Shown here: positions 33,201-45,121 of the stretch, one piece after another | Layout of the letters: every line of letters begins with the position of its first letter | Numbering within the stretch: position 1 is the stretch's first letter | From: Sphaerolaimus hirsutus | Taxonomy: Eukaryota > Nematoda > Chromadorea > Monhysterida > Sphaerolaimidae | Length of the DNA: 64,000 nucleotides | Assembly (NCBI GenBank): GCA_964036195.1 | Contig: OZ038452.1 | Coordinates: 8,178,704 to 8,242,703, forward strand | Direction: 5' to 3' | The notes under the pieces: generated by a model | The model's database searches: none | The model's input: the letters and a program-made list of their open reading frames with translations, nothing else | What the model was told of the DNA's origin: nothing | Made by a program: the position numbers and the translations under genes

Positions 33201-36200
33201 AAAATTATTCAAACAAAACAAACCAATGAAAACCACGCCAATCTGCAGCTACATGGTGTCCTTCTCGACGCGCACGCGCGGCTACGGCACCACCCTGGAC
33301 GCACTAAAAATCTGGAACGCGCGCACTGAAGAATTGGAACGGAGTTTCTCAGTGGGGCCGAATGAACTCGACCACCGGGTTGAAAGTTGGCCCTATTTTA
33401 GGTGGAGCCACGATGGCCAATATTTTGCCGCGTTGAAAGAGGACCAAGCCATTCTGATTTATGAGACTAGAACCTTTAAGCTGCTTGATGGCAAGCCGTG
33501 GAAGTGCGAGGGCATTCGGTTGGTCAGATAATTATTTGGTCTGGGTGATATTTATAGGCGCCACACACGCTGGATGTCAACTGAATTCGTGTGAACTAAA
33601 TTTTAGTGAATTATGTGATTTCAACTTATCTATCTGATAGAGCATAGTTAATTTTACATAATGACACTTCATTTTCATTGTTTCGGATGTGTGATGCTTT
33701 TTACAAACTTTTTGTGTTATTTAGTTGACACTGAGTTGACACGAATTAGCGATGTCAACTAGCGTGTGTGGGCCCATACTGAAACGGGATATCACAATTT
33801 CACAATCCCGAAATCCACTAGTGTGTGGGATTTTTCCAGTCCTCGCATAGTGTTATGATGTTGCTATTCGGTATTTTAGTCCATGGAAGCAGGCATTTTC
33901 CTACAGAGGTGAAATCATTTTTAAAAAACTATTGCGATACTGAACGACACGCGATGTAGGATGCTGAGATGGATACCCTATGTTGTGAAGGATACATAAT
34001 TTCCTTCTGGATACAAAACTTCCTTCAAGTCAATAAGTACATCTCACACAACAATCTCGCAGGGACTTTCAATGGTCGCCCAAAGACAACTTATTGGCTT
34101 TTTGGGTGAGCGAAAAGCAGGCGCGCCCGGCCACCGTGGGCCTGCTGTCCGTGCCCGACAAGGTGGAGGTGCGCACCAAGAATCTCTTCAAGTTGGTTTT
34201 GGTCTCTTCGTTGTCACTGGCTGTTGTGGGTGTTTTATATTTTCAATAAATGGCAGAATGGTGAAAATTTAAGATTCCTATATTTACATTTTTCCATAAT
34301 TTTCCAAAAACAAATAATCCTAATTTTCTTTGAGAGATTTTCTTAGATTTTGAAAAATATCAGAAGATATAAACATAAATGAGTTATATTTCTCAGAGAG
34401 ATTGGAATATAAATAGTTTTCTGGTATTTCTCAGAGAGATAAATATTTTCCTTTTTGAGAGATATTCTGTGATTATATATGATTATATTTTCTGAAAATC
34501 ACCCCTTTTTTCAATGCTAGTCAGGATGGCATTAGAATGACACTATTAGTGTTCGGCGTCCACATTTCCATTTGTTTACATAAAAATTTTGGTCTTTTAT
34601 AAATACTTGTTTCATCAAAGGAACTTTATTCATTTTTCAGAGTCGTTGACGCTTGGCTTCATTGGCAAGGCAACGGCGATTATTTGGCAATTAAAATCGA
34701 TCGGTATGGGAAAAAGAAAGAGGAAGAGGGAAAGCCTATCAAGTACACTGTAAGTATTCTTTTCGGCTGACATGTTTTCAATGAGTAAATGTAGCTACTG
34801 CAGGGATCTAAGTAGTTTTGGCACCTTAGTTTGGTTTCATATTGATACCGTATTTCTTCAAATAGAAGAGCGCCGTTCTACTTTTTCGTCAACTTTTTCA
34901 CCTGCCGTTCTATTGGAGGCTCCCTTTCTATTTTTTTCACCAATTTTACAAACGCCCTTTAATGTGAACATATTATTTATTTGCTTCATTTTTCAATGTC
35001 GCCCGTGCCCGTATTCAAATTGCCTACAAGACCACACAATCACACAACTGCGCAGAGCATGTCGTACCACCTGGAGGTGTTCCGCGTGCGCGAGAAGGGC
35101 ATCCCGGTGGAGACGATCGAATTGAAGGAGCCCGTGGTCAACTTGGCCTGGGAGCCGCAGGGCGACCGCATCTGCATGTTGTTGGGCTCGGAGCGCAAGT
35201 CGGCGCCCACCTTCTACTCGTTCGGCAAGGGAACCACCTCTATGATCAGTGGGTTTTTCTGTCGTTTTTTTTATTTGTGATTTTTTCTTCCGTTTTCGCT
35301 TTGTTCGAAGGCGCTGCGTTTTGTTTAGACTGGGGGTGGAAAAAGATCTTAGCGACCCGTTGTAAGCATTGAAACTTTTTTTTGTCAAAAGCTTCCAAAT
35401 GAGTCGACATATATGAGACACGCTTCGGTACTGATATTTCATATAACCGTAAAATGACTGAAGACATTTTAAAATTAACTGAACTAGGGATGGCAAGCGC
35501 TTTTTTTCAAGCGCTTTTTTTTAAAAAAACGCCGCTTTTTTTTAAAAAAAGCGCTAGGGTCCCAGCGCTTTTTTAAAAAAAAGCGGTGGCAAAAATTTTT
35601 GTACTTATGCACTAGGTATTTTGCTATTTTTTCGTGAGCAAGCGCGAAATTTCACATGCAAATTACCACTGGTGGCTGTTTTCATTGATTTTGTGGTATT
35701 TTTATAGTCATTGCTTCTATTCCTGCATGCTATCATGTAATAATAAGTTGTGATATGTTAGTGTAGTATAGAATATTCAGCCAATGTGCTCCCACATACT
35801 TCTACAGTGGGAAACATTAGTCTCAATGTATTAGCCTTCTCTTATAGCCTTATTTATAAGCACTTTTTCATGCCTAACTTCACTTGAAGTCACGAAACAT
35901 TCACAAACAGCGATTTACATAATGAGTCAACAAAAAAAGTATTTTTTTTAGCAGAAATCACCACTTATCATGTTGTCCCATGACTACACAGCCATTCTAT
36001 GGCTATATATCATCACAATTGCTGCCAATTGTCTGATATACCTGTATATGATGATACAGAACGAACATTTGGAGCTTTTTAGGGAACGTCTCGACATTTT
36101 TTGAAAAAAGCGAAAAAAGCGCCTTTTTTTTAAAAAAGCGGGCCGTTAAAAAAAGCGCTTTTTTTCCATCCCTAAACTGAACGCAGCATTTTAACCATCA

Positions 36201-38083
36201 TTAAACCAAAATTTGGACATATTTGAAATTTGAATACAATTGAATATGCTTTATAGTTCAATTTTTTTAAAAAGCCTGGTTCTTAAAAAAACGTTTTTTT
36301 GTATCCCTAGTTCTGTGCAAGGGTCTTTGAAAAGTACAAAATCCTTCCCCTCTCCCAGAGCAACTGGAAGGCGTGGTTGCCTTGAACGCGGTGCAGTGGG
36401 CGCCGGCGGGCCAGTGGCTCGTGTTGGCCAGTCTGCGCAGCACCGACGCCGAGATTCCCGCCAGCGGCACGCTCATGTTCATCGACTGCTCCACCGGCGA
36501 GCCGGTGCGCTCCAATCAGATAGACCACGCTGCGTGCAGCTCGGTGAGATTGGTTTTTGGAGGGTTTTGTGCTTGGTTTTGGGGTTATGGGGTCTGGTCC
36601 GTGCTGGTTAGCTCAGAGGATATGGTTGTTCACCGGAATTTCAAACTGGGCTGTCAGTGATAATCAAATATCTTTCAAGATACCAATTTTGATTTATTTT
36701 TATATTTACTATTTTTTACATCTACCTAGTTTATTTGTTCTTAGCTTGAATTTGTCGCACAAAGCTTGTCGGATAATTCTACGGTTCCTGTTTGCATGAC
36801 CTACAAATAAAAATCATGTATTTTTAGATAGTAGATACTACACAGCTAGCATTGTCATTTGCAGCTGTGTGATCCACTTCAGTACTTAAACGAAAGTACA
36901 TCTTGAATTTATTTATGTTGTTACAATTCCCCCCTCCCCCCAAAAACAACAAAAACAAAAAAAAACAACAACAAAACCCCCCACCACACCAGATCCACAT
37001 GGACCCCACCGGTCGCTTCTGCGTGTCGGTGGTCTCGTACTGGGTGTCGCGGGGCGCCGACTTCGGCTACCGCATGTACACCAGCCAGGGCAGGGTCATC
37101 CAGAAGCAGGCCATCAGCGGGCTATGTCTGCTCGCCTGGAGGCCGCGCCCCCCGCCCATTTTGCCAGAGGCCAAGATTAAGGTGGGCGTGCAGTTAGGGG
37201 TAAGGGTTGAAACGGGACCAGATTTTCGGACCGGGACCAGAAATTTTCTAATGTCGGAAGCGGGACTGTGGTGTCGGGACCGGGAGCGGGATCGCCCCAG
37301 TCCCGACTTTGCGCTGAACCATGTACCGGGACCGCGGTCTCGTTTGAGCCCTATTTGGGGCGCAGTTGTGTTTATTGGGGAAGTTTAGTTCAAACCCGAC
37401 TACCGTATTTCCTCGAATAAGTCCACAGGGGAGTTATTTTTCGTCAGATTTTTTGACTGGGGTGTTATCAGAGGCAGAGTTATTCGAGGATGAGTAATTT
37501 TTGTGTCAGAATATCAAGCAATATCATTATCCACTGTCATTTAAAAGCGACACCTAAAAGAATCCCTACCCAGGAAATCCGTCGCAACATGAGACAATTC
37601 GCTCAAAAGTACGAAGAGCAAGACAAGCGCGAACGTTCGCGCGCATCCAAAGACGTGCTCGAAAAGCGCCGCGCCATCGTCGCCGAATTTGAGGCGTGGC
37701 ACGAGGCCGCGCTCGCTGAGGTGGCCGAATTGAAGGAGTATAGGATCGAATTGAGAGGTCCGGTTTTTGTCAACTTGGGTGTTTTGTAGAAGTTTGTATT
37801 TAGATTTTTTACGTTTATAAAAAGAATTGACATTAGGAAAATGTATCAACCCTTTTTGTGTCGCTGGTTTATGTACAAAGGAAGGTGCAAATTATTGTCG
37901 CGTGGAAATGTTGTAACGCCGTGAAAATACGATATTACATCATGCATATAAACTCGCGTCACACGCGCAGGAATGGACACGGATCCTGGCTGCGCGCCAA
38001 TTGAAGAAATGGAAGAGGAAACGATTGAAATGCCCATTGAATCGAAGAGAATCGTCTTGGAAGTCTACGAGGACGACGAGTAG
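30284..38083 (+). CDS. EIF3B: Eukaryotic translation initiation factor 3 subunit B
   Basis: Thirteen exons: 30284-30380, 30640-30832, 31078-31243, 32341-32481, 32754-32911, 33249-33518, 34063-34191, 34641-34749, 35056-35248, 36359-36543, 36993-37181, 37574-37757 and 37971-38083, giving 708 residues, close to the family norm. An acidic N-terminus leads into an RRM (CLIVDNIPTVSSERVDKLK..KYFKKFGE..GYVFVEFA). A WD-type beta-propeller follows, with [64 protein letters not shown] and the IHMDPTGRFCVSVVSYW block. The C-terminus is a charged helix (KDVLEKRRAIV) ending in an acidic tail. eIF3b is the scaffold of the eIF3 complex on the 40S subunit. Every junction is GT-AG and matches the known protein order. 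Introns 3 and 9 carry hAT elements, intron 6 a GGGCCCACACAC MITE, and intron 11 a degenerate GGGACCGGGA element. Confidence 0.97.
31520..32211. mobile_element. Non-autonomous hAT element with ATATCGAT-motif interior
   Basis: Inverted tips TAGGGTTCGAACGAT and ATCGTTTGAACCCTA, flanked by the perfect 8-bp duplication TTTGTGAG (31512-31519 and 32212-32219). Both subterminal 120-170 bp are degenerate iterations of CGATATTCGATATCGA. The centre is unique and AT-rich. It lies in EIF3B intron 3. Confidence 0.92.
33557..33775. mobile_element. MITE, GCCACACACGCT / GTCAACTAGCGTGTGTGGGC
   Basis: In EIF3B intron 6. The left end GGCGCCACACACGCTGGATG and the right end CTAGCGTGTGTGGGCCCA are inverted, with the family's AACTAAATTTTAGTGAATTA and TGACACTTCATTTTCATTG interior, shared with 54840-55055. 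Confidence 0.72.
34320..34550. repeat. GAGAGATTTT-motif element fragment
   Basis: In EIF3B intron 7. Iterated TTTCTCAGAGAGAT motifs end in TTTTTTCAATGCTAGTC..GCATTAG, matching the terminal part of 12049-13132. Probably a truncated copy. Confidence 0.5.
35485..36174. mobile_element. Non-autonomous hAT element with AAAAAGCGC-motif interior
   Basis: Inverted tips TAGGGATGG and CCATCCCTA, flanked by the perfect 8-bp duplication AACTGAAC (35477-35484 and 36175-36182). Subterminal stretches iterate AAGCGCTTTTTTT. The centre shares motifs with 7283-7919 (CACTAGGTATTTTGC). In EIF3B intron 9. Confidence 0.92.
37195..37380. repeat. Degenerate GGGACCGGGA-motif element
   Basis: In EIF3B intron 11. Starts TAAGGGTTGAAACGGGACC and ends GTCTCGTTTGAGCCCTA around CGGGACCGGGAGCGGGA motifs, the arrangement of the TAGGGTTC-tipped hAT elements. 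A possible eroded duplication is TTAGGGG/TTTGGGG. Confidence 0.55.
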
Positions 38084-39341
38084 TCGCCGTGGAAATTGCG
38101 TGCCCTTTTTGTTAGCCGGGCGACATGCACAAATTGCGTGCGCCCTGCAAACTGTCGGGCATTTCTATTGCCCGACTTTTTTGTTCGATTCTGTCACACG
38201 TTGTTTTTGTTCGTGCCTATCCTGTCCCCCGCGGATCGGCTGGTCCGATGTTGTTTTTCACAGAGTGCTTCGTTATTTTGGACAGATGCATAGGCCCTGC
38301 TTATGATGTCATTAGTGTTACGCTGATTTTGGGGTATTTCAACTTGCAGCGACCGTATTGGCGCAGATTAGAGTTTGATTGTCGTCGAATTTTATCGTTT
38401 TTACCCGCCAATCAACGGAAGTGAACCTCAGATACTGGTGTGTTGGGACTAGGGTGTCAACAAATTTTGTTTTACGGTAACGGGACAAATTTGCACTTAG
38501 CGGAGAACGGAAAAACGAAATTTTCACTGAAACGGAAAAAATGCTGAAATTTTGCCAGAAAATTGAGAGAAAAAATTTCTGAAATTTTGCTGGAAATGGA
38601 AAAAAAATCTGCAGAAATATTGCTAGAAACAGAAAAAATTCAGATTATTGAAAACCTGTATGCATGTTTACCAGTTTGGCTGAAACAGAAAACATGAAGT
38701 TGAGCTGGAAAAGGGGAAATGAGGCGGGGAAAACGGAAAAAGATGAAAAACAGAAAATTGAGCCGGAGAATGGAAAAAATGGTGGAGATACTGAAAATTT
38801 AGCTGGAAAATGGTAATAGAGCCAGAAAAACGTAAACTGGAACATAATTTGGCAGCTGGAAGACGGAAACGGGAAAAATTTTGTCTGCTGAAGACTGAAA
38901 TTGACACCCTAGTTGGAACTTTGTTTCGTTTTTCACTAAACATCCAAGCCTGCGTAACAAAGTACCAAAATTGTTTTTAGTTAAGACATTGTTACTGTGA
39001 TTAATCCATACCATTGAATGTCGGTGGATACTTGTTTGTTGAAATCTTGAATCAAAAATGAAAAGTGAATTGTAGACACTGCACGTTGACAGATATTTAG
39101 TTATTACTATGCCGTTTTTTTCGGTGTGACGGTGCACTTACTGGTCATTTACCTGTTGATCAAAATGCCTGATTTGTGAAATGCTGGCGTAAAATCGGAG
39201 AAAAACTTGAACAAAACGCTCGATTTGAAATCGTTAGAATTCGTAACCACAATCCGTTTTTTTTCTACTGCCGGCATTCCATGAATCACGCAATAAAAGT
39301 TTGTCTCACATTTGCCCACTGCCGAAATCTGCAGAGCTAAA
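38084..39341. other. EIF3B-DBT intergenic
   Basis: Contains the EIF3B 3' UTR, the hAT element 38450-38911, and about 400 bp of upstream sequence for DBT. No gene or promoter motif recognised. Confidence 0.5.
38450..38911. mobile_element. Non-autonomous hAT element with GGAAAA-motif interior
   Basis: Tips TAGGGTGTCAACAAATTTTG and AATTGACACCCTA. Flanks GTTGGGAC and GTTGGAAC form an 8-bp duplication with one mismatch. The interior iterates GAAAAATTTGCTGAAATTTTG and CGGAAAACGG-like motifs. A sister copy is at 45343-45864. Confidence 0.88.
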
Positions 39342-42300
39342 ATGTCGCGCCGGCTGGGCACGGCTGGCTGCATTTGCCTCCGTGTGCTCGCCGCAGCTGG
39401 CGGCCGGCCCGGTGTGAAATTTAATTAGCCCGACACGGGTTTTTTCCCGGGTAACCCGGTTTATTGTGCGTGGAATTTCCCGATAGAATGTTGTTTCGAT
39501 TGGCACCCAATCCAAATCCAGATGTAATAAAATAGAATCGTGCAGCTTTGAATGTTACACACTGTAATTACTACTCGAATATTCCCCCTGGAAAATGTCC
39601 GACGAAAAAAATTCCCCGGGAGAATTATTCTAAAACATACGGCAAATAGGTAGAACTGATCTGGCTGCCCAAAAAACTTACCGGGCTAATTAAACTTCAT
39701 CCCTGGTGCCGCAGTGAAGTTTCGTCCGACGGCGGCGCGGCACCAGGTGCAGCAGTGCCGCCGGCTGCACGTGCCCACTGCCGCTCGGCTGCGACCGGCG
39801 GTTAGCGCGGCGAAATTAGCTAGCGTGGTCCCGTTCAAGTTGAGTGACATTGGCGAGGGCATCGCCGAGGTGCAGATTAAGGAATGGTGAGTAGGGAAAA
39901 TAAAAAACTTATAATGGTCCCGTTTTCCAGTAAAAACAGGATTTTCTCCGTATACTTCCGTTGGTTGTTTGTAAGCTTGTACGGCTATGTAGGACGAGTT
40001 TCAGTATTTTGCTGTTTCGTATAAAACTATGTAATGCTTGTCTAGCCATCGGTGATTTCCGGCAAGCATCCAGTTTTGTCAAAGTCATGATTGCAAAAGT
40101 TTACCAAATCATACTCAATCAAATTCAGTTTTAAAATTTGCATGCCACCCCTCCCCCAGGCACGTGTCGCCGGGCTCTCGCGTGTCCCAATTCGACGAGC
40201 TGTGCGAGGTGCAGTCGGACAAGGCGTCGGTGACCATCACGAGCCGCTTCGACGGCGTGGTGCGCAAGCTGCACTACCAGGTCGACGACATGGCCAAGGT
40301 GGGCAGCGTGCTCGTCGACATTGAGGTGGATGACGGGGCCGCCGACGAGCAGCCTGAGGACAGTGATGGACAGAGTGAGCAGTTGGCTGGTGAGAATTGG
40401 TTGGGGGTTTTGTGATGTGACTTTTTATGTATATTTTCTATATTTTTCAAAATTTCTGATTCCTATATTCGCCATCCATCCTTCATGAAAAATACTCTAG
40501 TCGACATAAGGTTTCAAATGGGATCCCGAAAGGCCAATCCCGATCCCGATCCCGAAATCTCAACAAAAACAATCCCGATCCCGAAAAGTCAATCCCGTTT
40601 GAACCCTAGTCGACATATCGGCATAAAGACGTTTTATAGCGAGAAGTACTACTTTTTCGAATTTTCCGTTTGTTAAGTGAGACGCGAAGAAGTCCTTCAC
40701 ATTCCTTTCTATACGAAAATTACATACACATCGAATTATCATGAAGAAAATTTCAAAAATAATGCTGGGTATGGAGCATTTTTCGAATCGAATATCGAAA
40801 ATTCTAAAAATATATTTTTTCAATATCCGACTGGCGAATTCGTTCCAACCGTAATTGTCAACTGAAATTGTATTGTCAAACGCGTATCTGCGCTAACTTA
40901 AATGCAGTCTATTGGGACGCTGCACGTGCTAATGCAGTGCGCGCAGATTTAATTTAATTGCCGGGGAAATTCGCATGTGCTGAAATGGCTGCGCGCATGA
41001 GCATTCTTTATCTCTCCCAAACCAGATTGTGTGGTACATTGCAACTGATTGGCTTAGTTTAAGTGTGAGTATGAGTGTACTTATTTACATCCTATCCGTA
41101 CACGCGTTTCAGACTGGATCGCAAACGCATGCATAGAAATTTGACGTTGCACACTCGTTAGGGGGGCCGTGTCAAACGTAAACGTAAAGCCTAATTATTC
41201 ACAAACACGCAGCGCCGGCGCCGGTCGAGTCAAAAGCTGTGCCGAAAGAAAAACCCGCAAGTGCGTCAGAAGCAAAGAAACCTGCCCCAAGTTCTGGCGG
41301 GCGGGCGCGCGCACTCGCAACGCCGGCAGTGCGGCGCATTGCCATGGAGCACAATGTTTGTTAGCTGGAAATCCGACGTTATGGTCCCACACGGTTTACT
41401 GCTTATTTTGAAAACTGCTTCAGGAAACATGGATATTAGCTTTAGACGCGTTGAGTTTACTGGAATGAGAAGTCCATCAAATAGTGTTGACTGATATCGA
41501 AAACGATTCATTCTGATAAACACAAATTTAAACAGTTATCAGTATCTGAAATTTCGGCCATTGTGGCCAATACGCCGTTCACTTGATTCGCAATTCACAC
41601 TTCTCTCAGATCAAACTGACCGACGTGCGCGGCACGGGCAAGGAAGGCCGCGTGCTCAAGGAGGACATCTTGCGGCACGTCGGCGCGCTGCCGCCCGTCG
41701 CCGACGCCGACGCGCAGCCGACTGATAGCGATGAACGGCCGGCCGCCGCCGCGGCGATTGTGAGAAGTTTCGAGCCGATGAAGGAGGACCAGCTGGTGCC
41801 GATCCGCGGCTACACGCGCGCCATGTTCAAAACCATGACCACCGCCAATGCCATACCGCATTTCGGGTATAGGGACGAGGTGAATTTGCCGCATTTTTTC
41901 TGTTTTGGTGAACTGTTTCAATGTTTTCAACTTCTTGCAGGTTTGCGTTGATCGACTTGTCGATTTGCGCGAACAGCTCAAAAGTATGGAGTCTGAATTC
42001 GGTGTGAAAATGTCCTTTATGCCTCTGTTCATCAAGGCGGCATCGATGGCGTTGCACCACTTTCCAGTTTTGAATGCTTCCATTGATGATAACGAGGAGA
42101 ATATCATCTATAAAGTTTGTATCTGGATTTACATCATTTTCTACACTTTTATAAATGCTGAACCATGGCAAATGTTTAATAATCGGAGGTCTGAGCACAG
42201 CGAAAATCGCAATTTTATTGTGTAAATGCGGTTACCTATATATATATTTTTTAGCTGTTTTAAACCTACTTTCGGATATTTTTAGACCTTTCTTTTCGGG

Positions 42301-43347
42301 TTTTTTTATAGCAACATACTCTCGAAAAAGTGATAAACAAGAAATCGACCACTCAACCTCCAGGCGTCGCACAACATTTGCGTGGCTATCGACACGGCCG
42401 GCGGGCTGGTCGTGCCCAACATCAAGCACTGCGAGCAGCGCAATCTGTGGGAGATCGCCGGCGAGCTGATCAGGTTGCAAGCGGCCGCCAGGTGCCAATC
42501 CCAGACCCTGTAAAACGCACTGTAAAATGTAAAATGTCATCCAAAGTGTCAAATGTCATGAAATTACGTTTGCCATTTTACCTGGAATTTTACATGACTT
42601 TGACACTTTGCATGACATTTGACATTTTACAGGGCGCTTTACAGTGTCTGGGACTGCCCCAGGGAAATGCGTCTGGACAAGGCAGATCTGGATTTGGGCA
42701 CTTTTACTTTGAGCAATGTCGGCAGCGTTAGTGAACCGGTGTTTAGTGGTATTTGATTGAGAGGTTTGCGTGTGTGAAATGCTTTTTGCACACGCAGATT
42801 GGCGGCACGTACGCGCATCCGATTATTTTCCCGCCTCAGGTGGCTATCGGAGCGCTCGGACGAATTCAGGTTGAATTTTGGAACATATTTTTTATTTAAG
42901 GCAGGGGCGATCGCTTTCTCCGTTGTGCATGTACATAGGTCTATTTACGTGTCTTTTATATGCTCAAGTTCGTGGTTGGCGAGTGGGCCCCAGCTCAGCC
43001 GAGCAGGTTAATGCTTGCTGTGGATAGATCTCACTTTCATAGTTCTTCCGGGAAGTGACAACGGATCTAATAAAATTGTGGGTTTTAATTAGACTGATTT
43101 AATCCAAACTGTATCGCACGCCAGCAAAATAAAAGACAATCACTGGAAATCACCAAAAAACATCCCCCTCACCCAGACGCAAGCGCGCTGGGACCCGGAC
43201 ACGGAGCAGTTCGTGCCGGCGCGCATAGTCAAGGTGAGCTGGTGCGCCGACCACCGGGTCATCGACGGGGCCACCATGGCGCGCTACTCGAACGCCTGGA
43301 AGGCCTACTTGGAGAACCCGGCCACCATGATCGCCGAGATGAGATGA
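39342..43347 (+). CDS. DBT: Branched-chain 2-oxoacid dehydrogenase E2 (lipoamide acyltransferase)
   Basis: Ten exons: 39342-39411, 39715-39886, 40160-40389, 41213-41355, 41610-41879, 41941-42114, 42364-42491, 42663-42726, 42798-42869 and 43177-43347, giving 497 residues. An Arg-rich, acid-poor N-terminus ([16 protein letters not shown]) looks like a mitochondrial presequence. A lipoyl domain follows ([21 protein letters not shown]; lipoylated Lys in QSDKASV, residue 102). A peripheral subunit-binding domain comes next ([13 protein letters not shown], residues ~193-230), then the acyltransferase core with the catalytic HRVIDG (His467, Asp471). The enzyme transfers branched-chain acyl groups to CoA in the mitochondrial matrix complex that degrades Leu, Ile and Val. 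The end of exon 3 could instead be 40374. Intron 7 (42492-42662) is exactly an introner-like element. Confidence 0.95.
40508..40608. mobile_element. 101-bp hAT-type element of ATCCCGA motifs
   Basis: Starts AAGGTTTCAAATGGGATCCC and ends GTTTGAACCCTA, flanked by the perfect 8-bp duplication GTCGACAT (40500-40507 and 40609-40616). The interior is nothing but ATCCCGATCCCGAAA-type motifs. In DBT intron 3. Confidence 0.85.
42492..42662 (+). mobile_element. Introner-like element, copy F = complete DBT intron 7
   Basis: The donor is GCCGCCAG|GTGCCAATCCCAGACC, the acceptor TGTCTGGGACTGCCCCAG|G. The 171-nt intron is the element from tip to tip, with both palindromic arms (ATGTCATCCAAAGTGTC and GACACTTTGCATGACATTT). 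Splicing joins GCC AG to G GAA ATG in phase 2, and the surrounding protein aligns with other E2 sequences only when the element is removed. Confidence 0.93.
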
Positions 43348-43782
43348 TCGTTGGTGAAGTGGTGGTGAATGGGGATGTGGGGAAAGTGGGGTGGGGATGG
43401 TGAAAGTGTCCCGGTTTCGAAGGGTAAAGTTCCGATTGCGGTCCCGATTGTACCCCACATTTTTCCGGTAATTACCGGTTAACCCTGAAAATGTACGTTG
43501 CGCCCTGTTGCCTACATTTTCTATTTTTACCGTGCCGTTGCCAGTTATCTGCCGATTTTCCGATTACGGTGACGTTCTGAGAAGTAAAAAATTTACCGTA
43601 CGGGCCGTACCGTTTACCGGGTGTCTTTTACAAATCCCTATCCTACAATAAGGTGCTGCACATGTTTGCGGTTACTTTCATTCATCGTATCTAGGTAATT
43701 GTTGTGGCGTTTTTTTGTTGTGTGTTTACAGGGTATGATGCGATTTTCTGAGTTTAAACTAGAGATAGTTAAATATTGTTGT
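43348..43782. other. DBT downstream region
   Basis: 3' flank of DBT. It includes a stretch of GGTTAACCGGTAATTACCGG-like motifs (43460-43620), probably a remnant of a simple-motif element. No gene seen. Confidence 0.45.
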
Positions 43783-44271
43783 CAGGGGTCTCCAGGATTT
43801 TGGCCCTCGCGGGGGCTGGATAGATAGCAAATCGCTCCTCCGGAGGGATAGATAGGTGAAAAAAATTTCTGGGGGGGGGGCTGGCGGGGGCACAATATAT
43901 AGGCTTTTTCAAGGTTAAAAAGGCAGAAAGGGGAAAAAATCGCTAATAATCAGTTAAAAGTAGCCAAAAGTAGCTTTAAAATGGCTCAAAACAGGTATAA
44001 AACCATGTATATAGCCGGAAAGCACCATTTTGAAGGTGAAAAACTATAAAAAGGTGCGAAAATTAGTGATTTTGAGCGAAAATTGGGGCAAAATTTCTCA
44101 AAAACCACTCCAGATAGATAGATAGCTGAGCGATTTGGGGGGTCTTTTGGGGTAGTAGCCAAAATTTTTGCCTCGGGATAGATAGCTGAGCGGCGTCCGG
44201 GATAGATAGATAGCTGGCCGATTTGGGGGGGGGCAGCCCCCCCCAGCCCCCCCCCCCCTAGGAGACCCCTG
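43783..44271. mobile_element. Non-autonomous hAT element with GATAGATAG interior
   Basis: Inverted tips CAGGGGTCTCC and GGAGACCCCTG, flanked by the perfect 8-bp duplication ATTGTTGT (43775-43782 and 44272-44279). The interior has GGATAGATAGATAGCTG repeats, G/C runs and a GGTGAAAAACTATAAAAAGG core shared with 57282-58825. Confidence 0.92.
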
Positions 44272-44279
44272 ATTGTTGT

Positions 44280-45121
44280 CCTAGTGCATTTGAGAATTTT
44301 TTTATTCAGAGCGCAATCGCGTACCCTCTGTTTCCATATTGATAGTTGGCTGTTACAATTCCCGGTAAATACTTGCACGGTATCTGTAATTTTTTTCTTG
44401 TATACTCGGCGGACCGCAAAGTATGCGCCCAAAATTACTTATGTCTAAGTGGATAACGCGCGAGCTGGATACTTATGTATGCACTTTCACAAAAAGAAAC
44501 ATATTGGAAAAAAAGAAAAAGGCGGAGTCGCATACAAACGAGGAATGTTTTTTCTTTTTTTGCTGGAATTATTTTTCATAATTAATGATGACGTCGTGAT
44601 GAAGTGTTTCCTTCAGAAAAATGCATAGCATGCGGTCCGCGGAGTTTAATTACATTTACTTAGCAAGGATTTTGAAACCTCTGTTTACTGCAAATTCGAA
44701 ACTCAGGGTGCGCGATCGGTTTTACTATTGAAATAAATATTTATCAAACTATTTATTGCTACTTTCAGATTTTTTGTTGTTTATATTTTGTAGGCCAGTC
44801 AGGTTCATAATACTTGTACGTTGTATTCCCCATAGCTATAATATTTATGTATTCACTAGGTATTTATTTATATTTATAAAATAGGTCTTACTATAGTTAT
44901 CAATATCATTTTTGGAGTCTTGGAAACTGCTCGTCTTCCGTTGTGAACAATGCAAGAACTTACGAAATCGTGTGCTATAAAATATCACCCGCATATCGCT
45001 TTTTTACAAAATAAAAGTCATTTGTTGTCTTCAAAAATCCTGAATGATTTCACGGTTTTCTAGCAGTTATGTCCGTGGAGTTCTATATGTATGAAATATT
45101 GTTCCTATGCACTAGTAGTTT
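44280..45121. other. Intergenic, no gene seen
   Basis: AT-rich unique sequence between two element clusters. ORFs are short and unremarkable. Confidence 0.5.

Noticed and set aside
40375-40389. Alternative DBT exon 3 end at 40374 (A|GTGAGC)
   Set aside because: Both donors keep the frame (phase 1). 40389 was chosen arbitrarily over a 5-residue shorter linker; not distinguishable from sequence alone.
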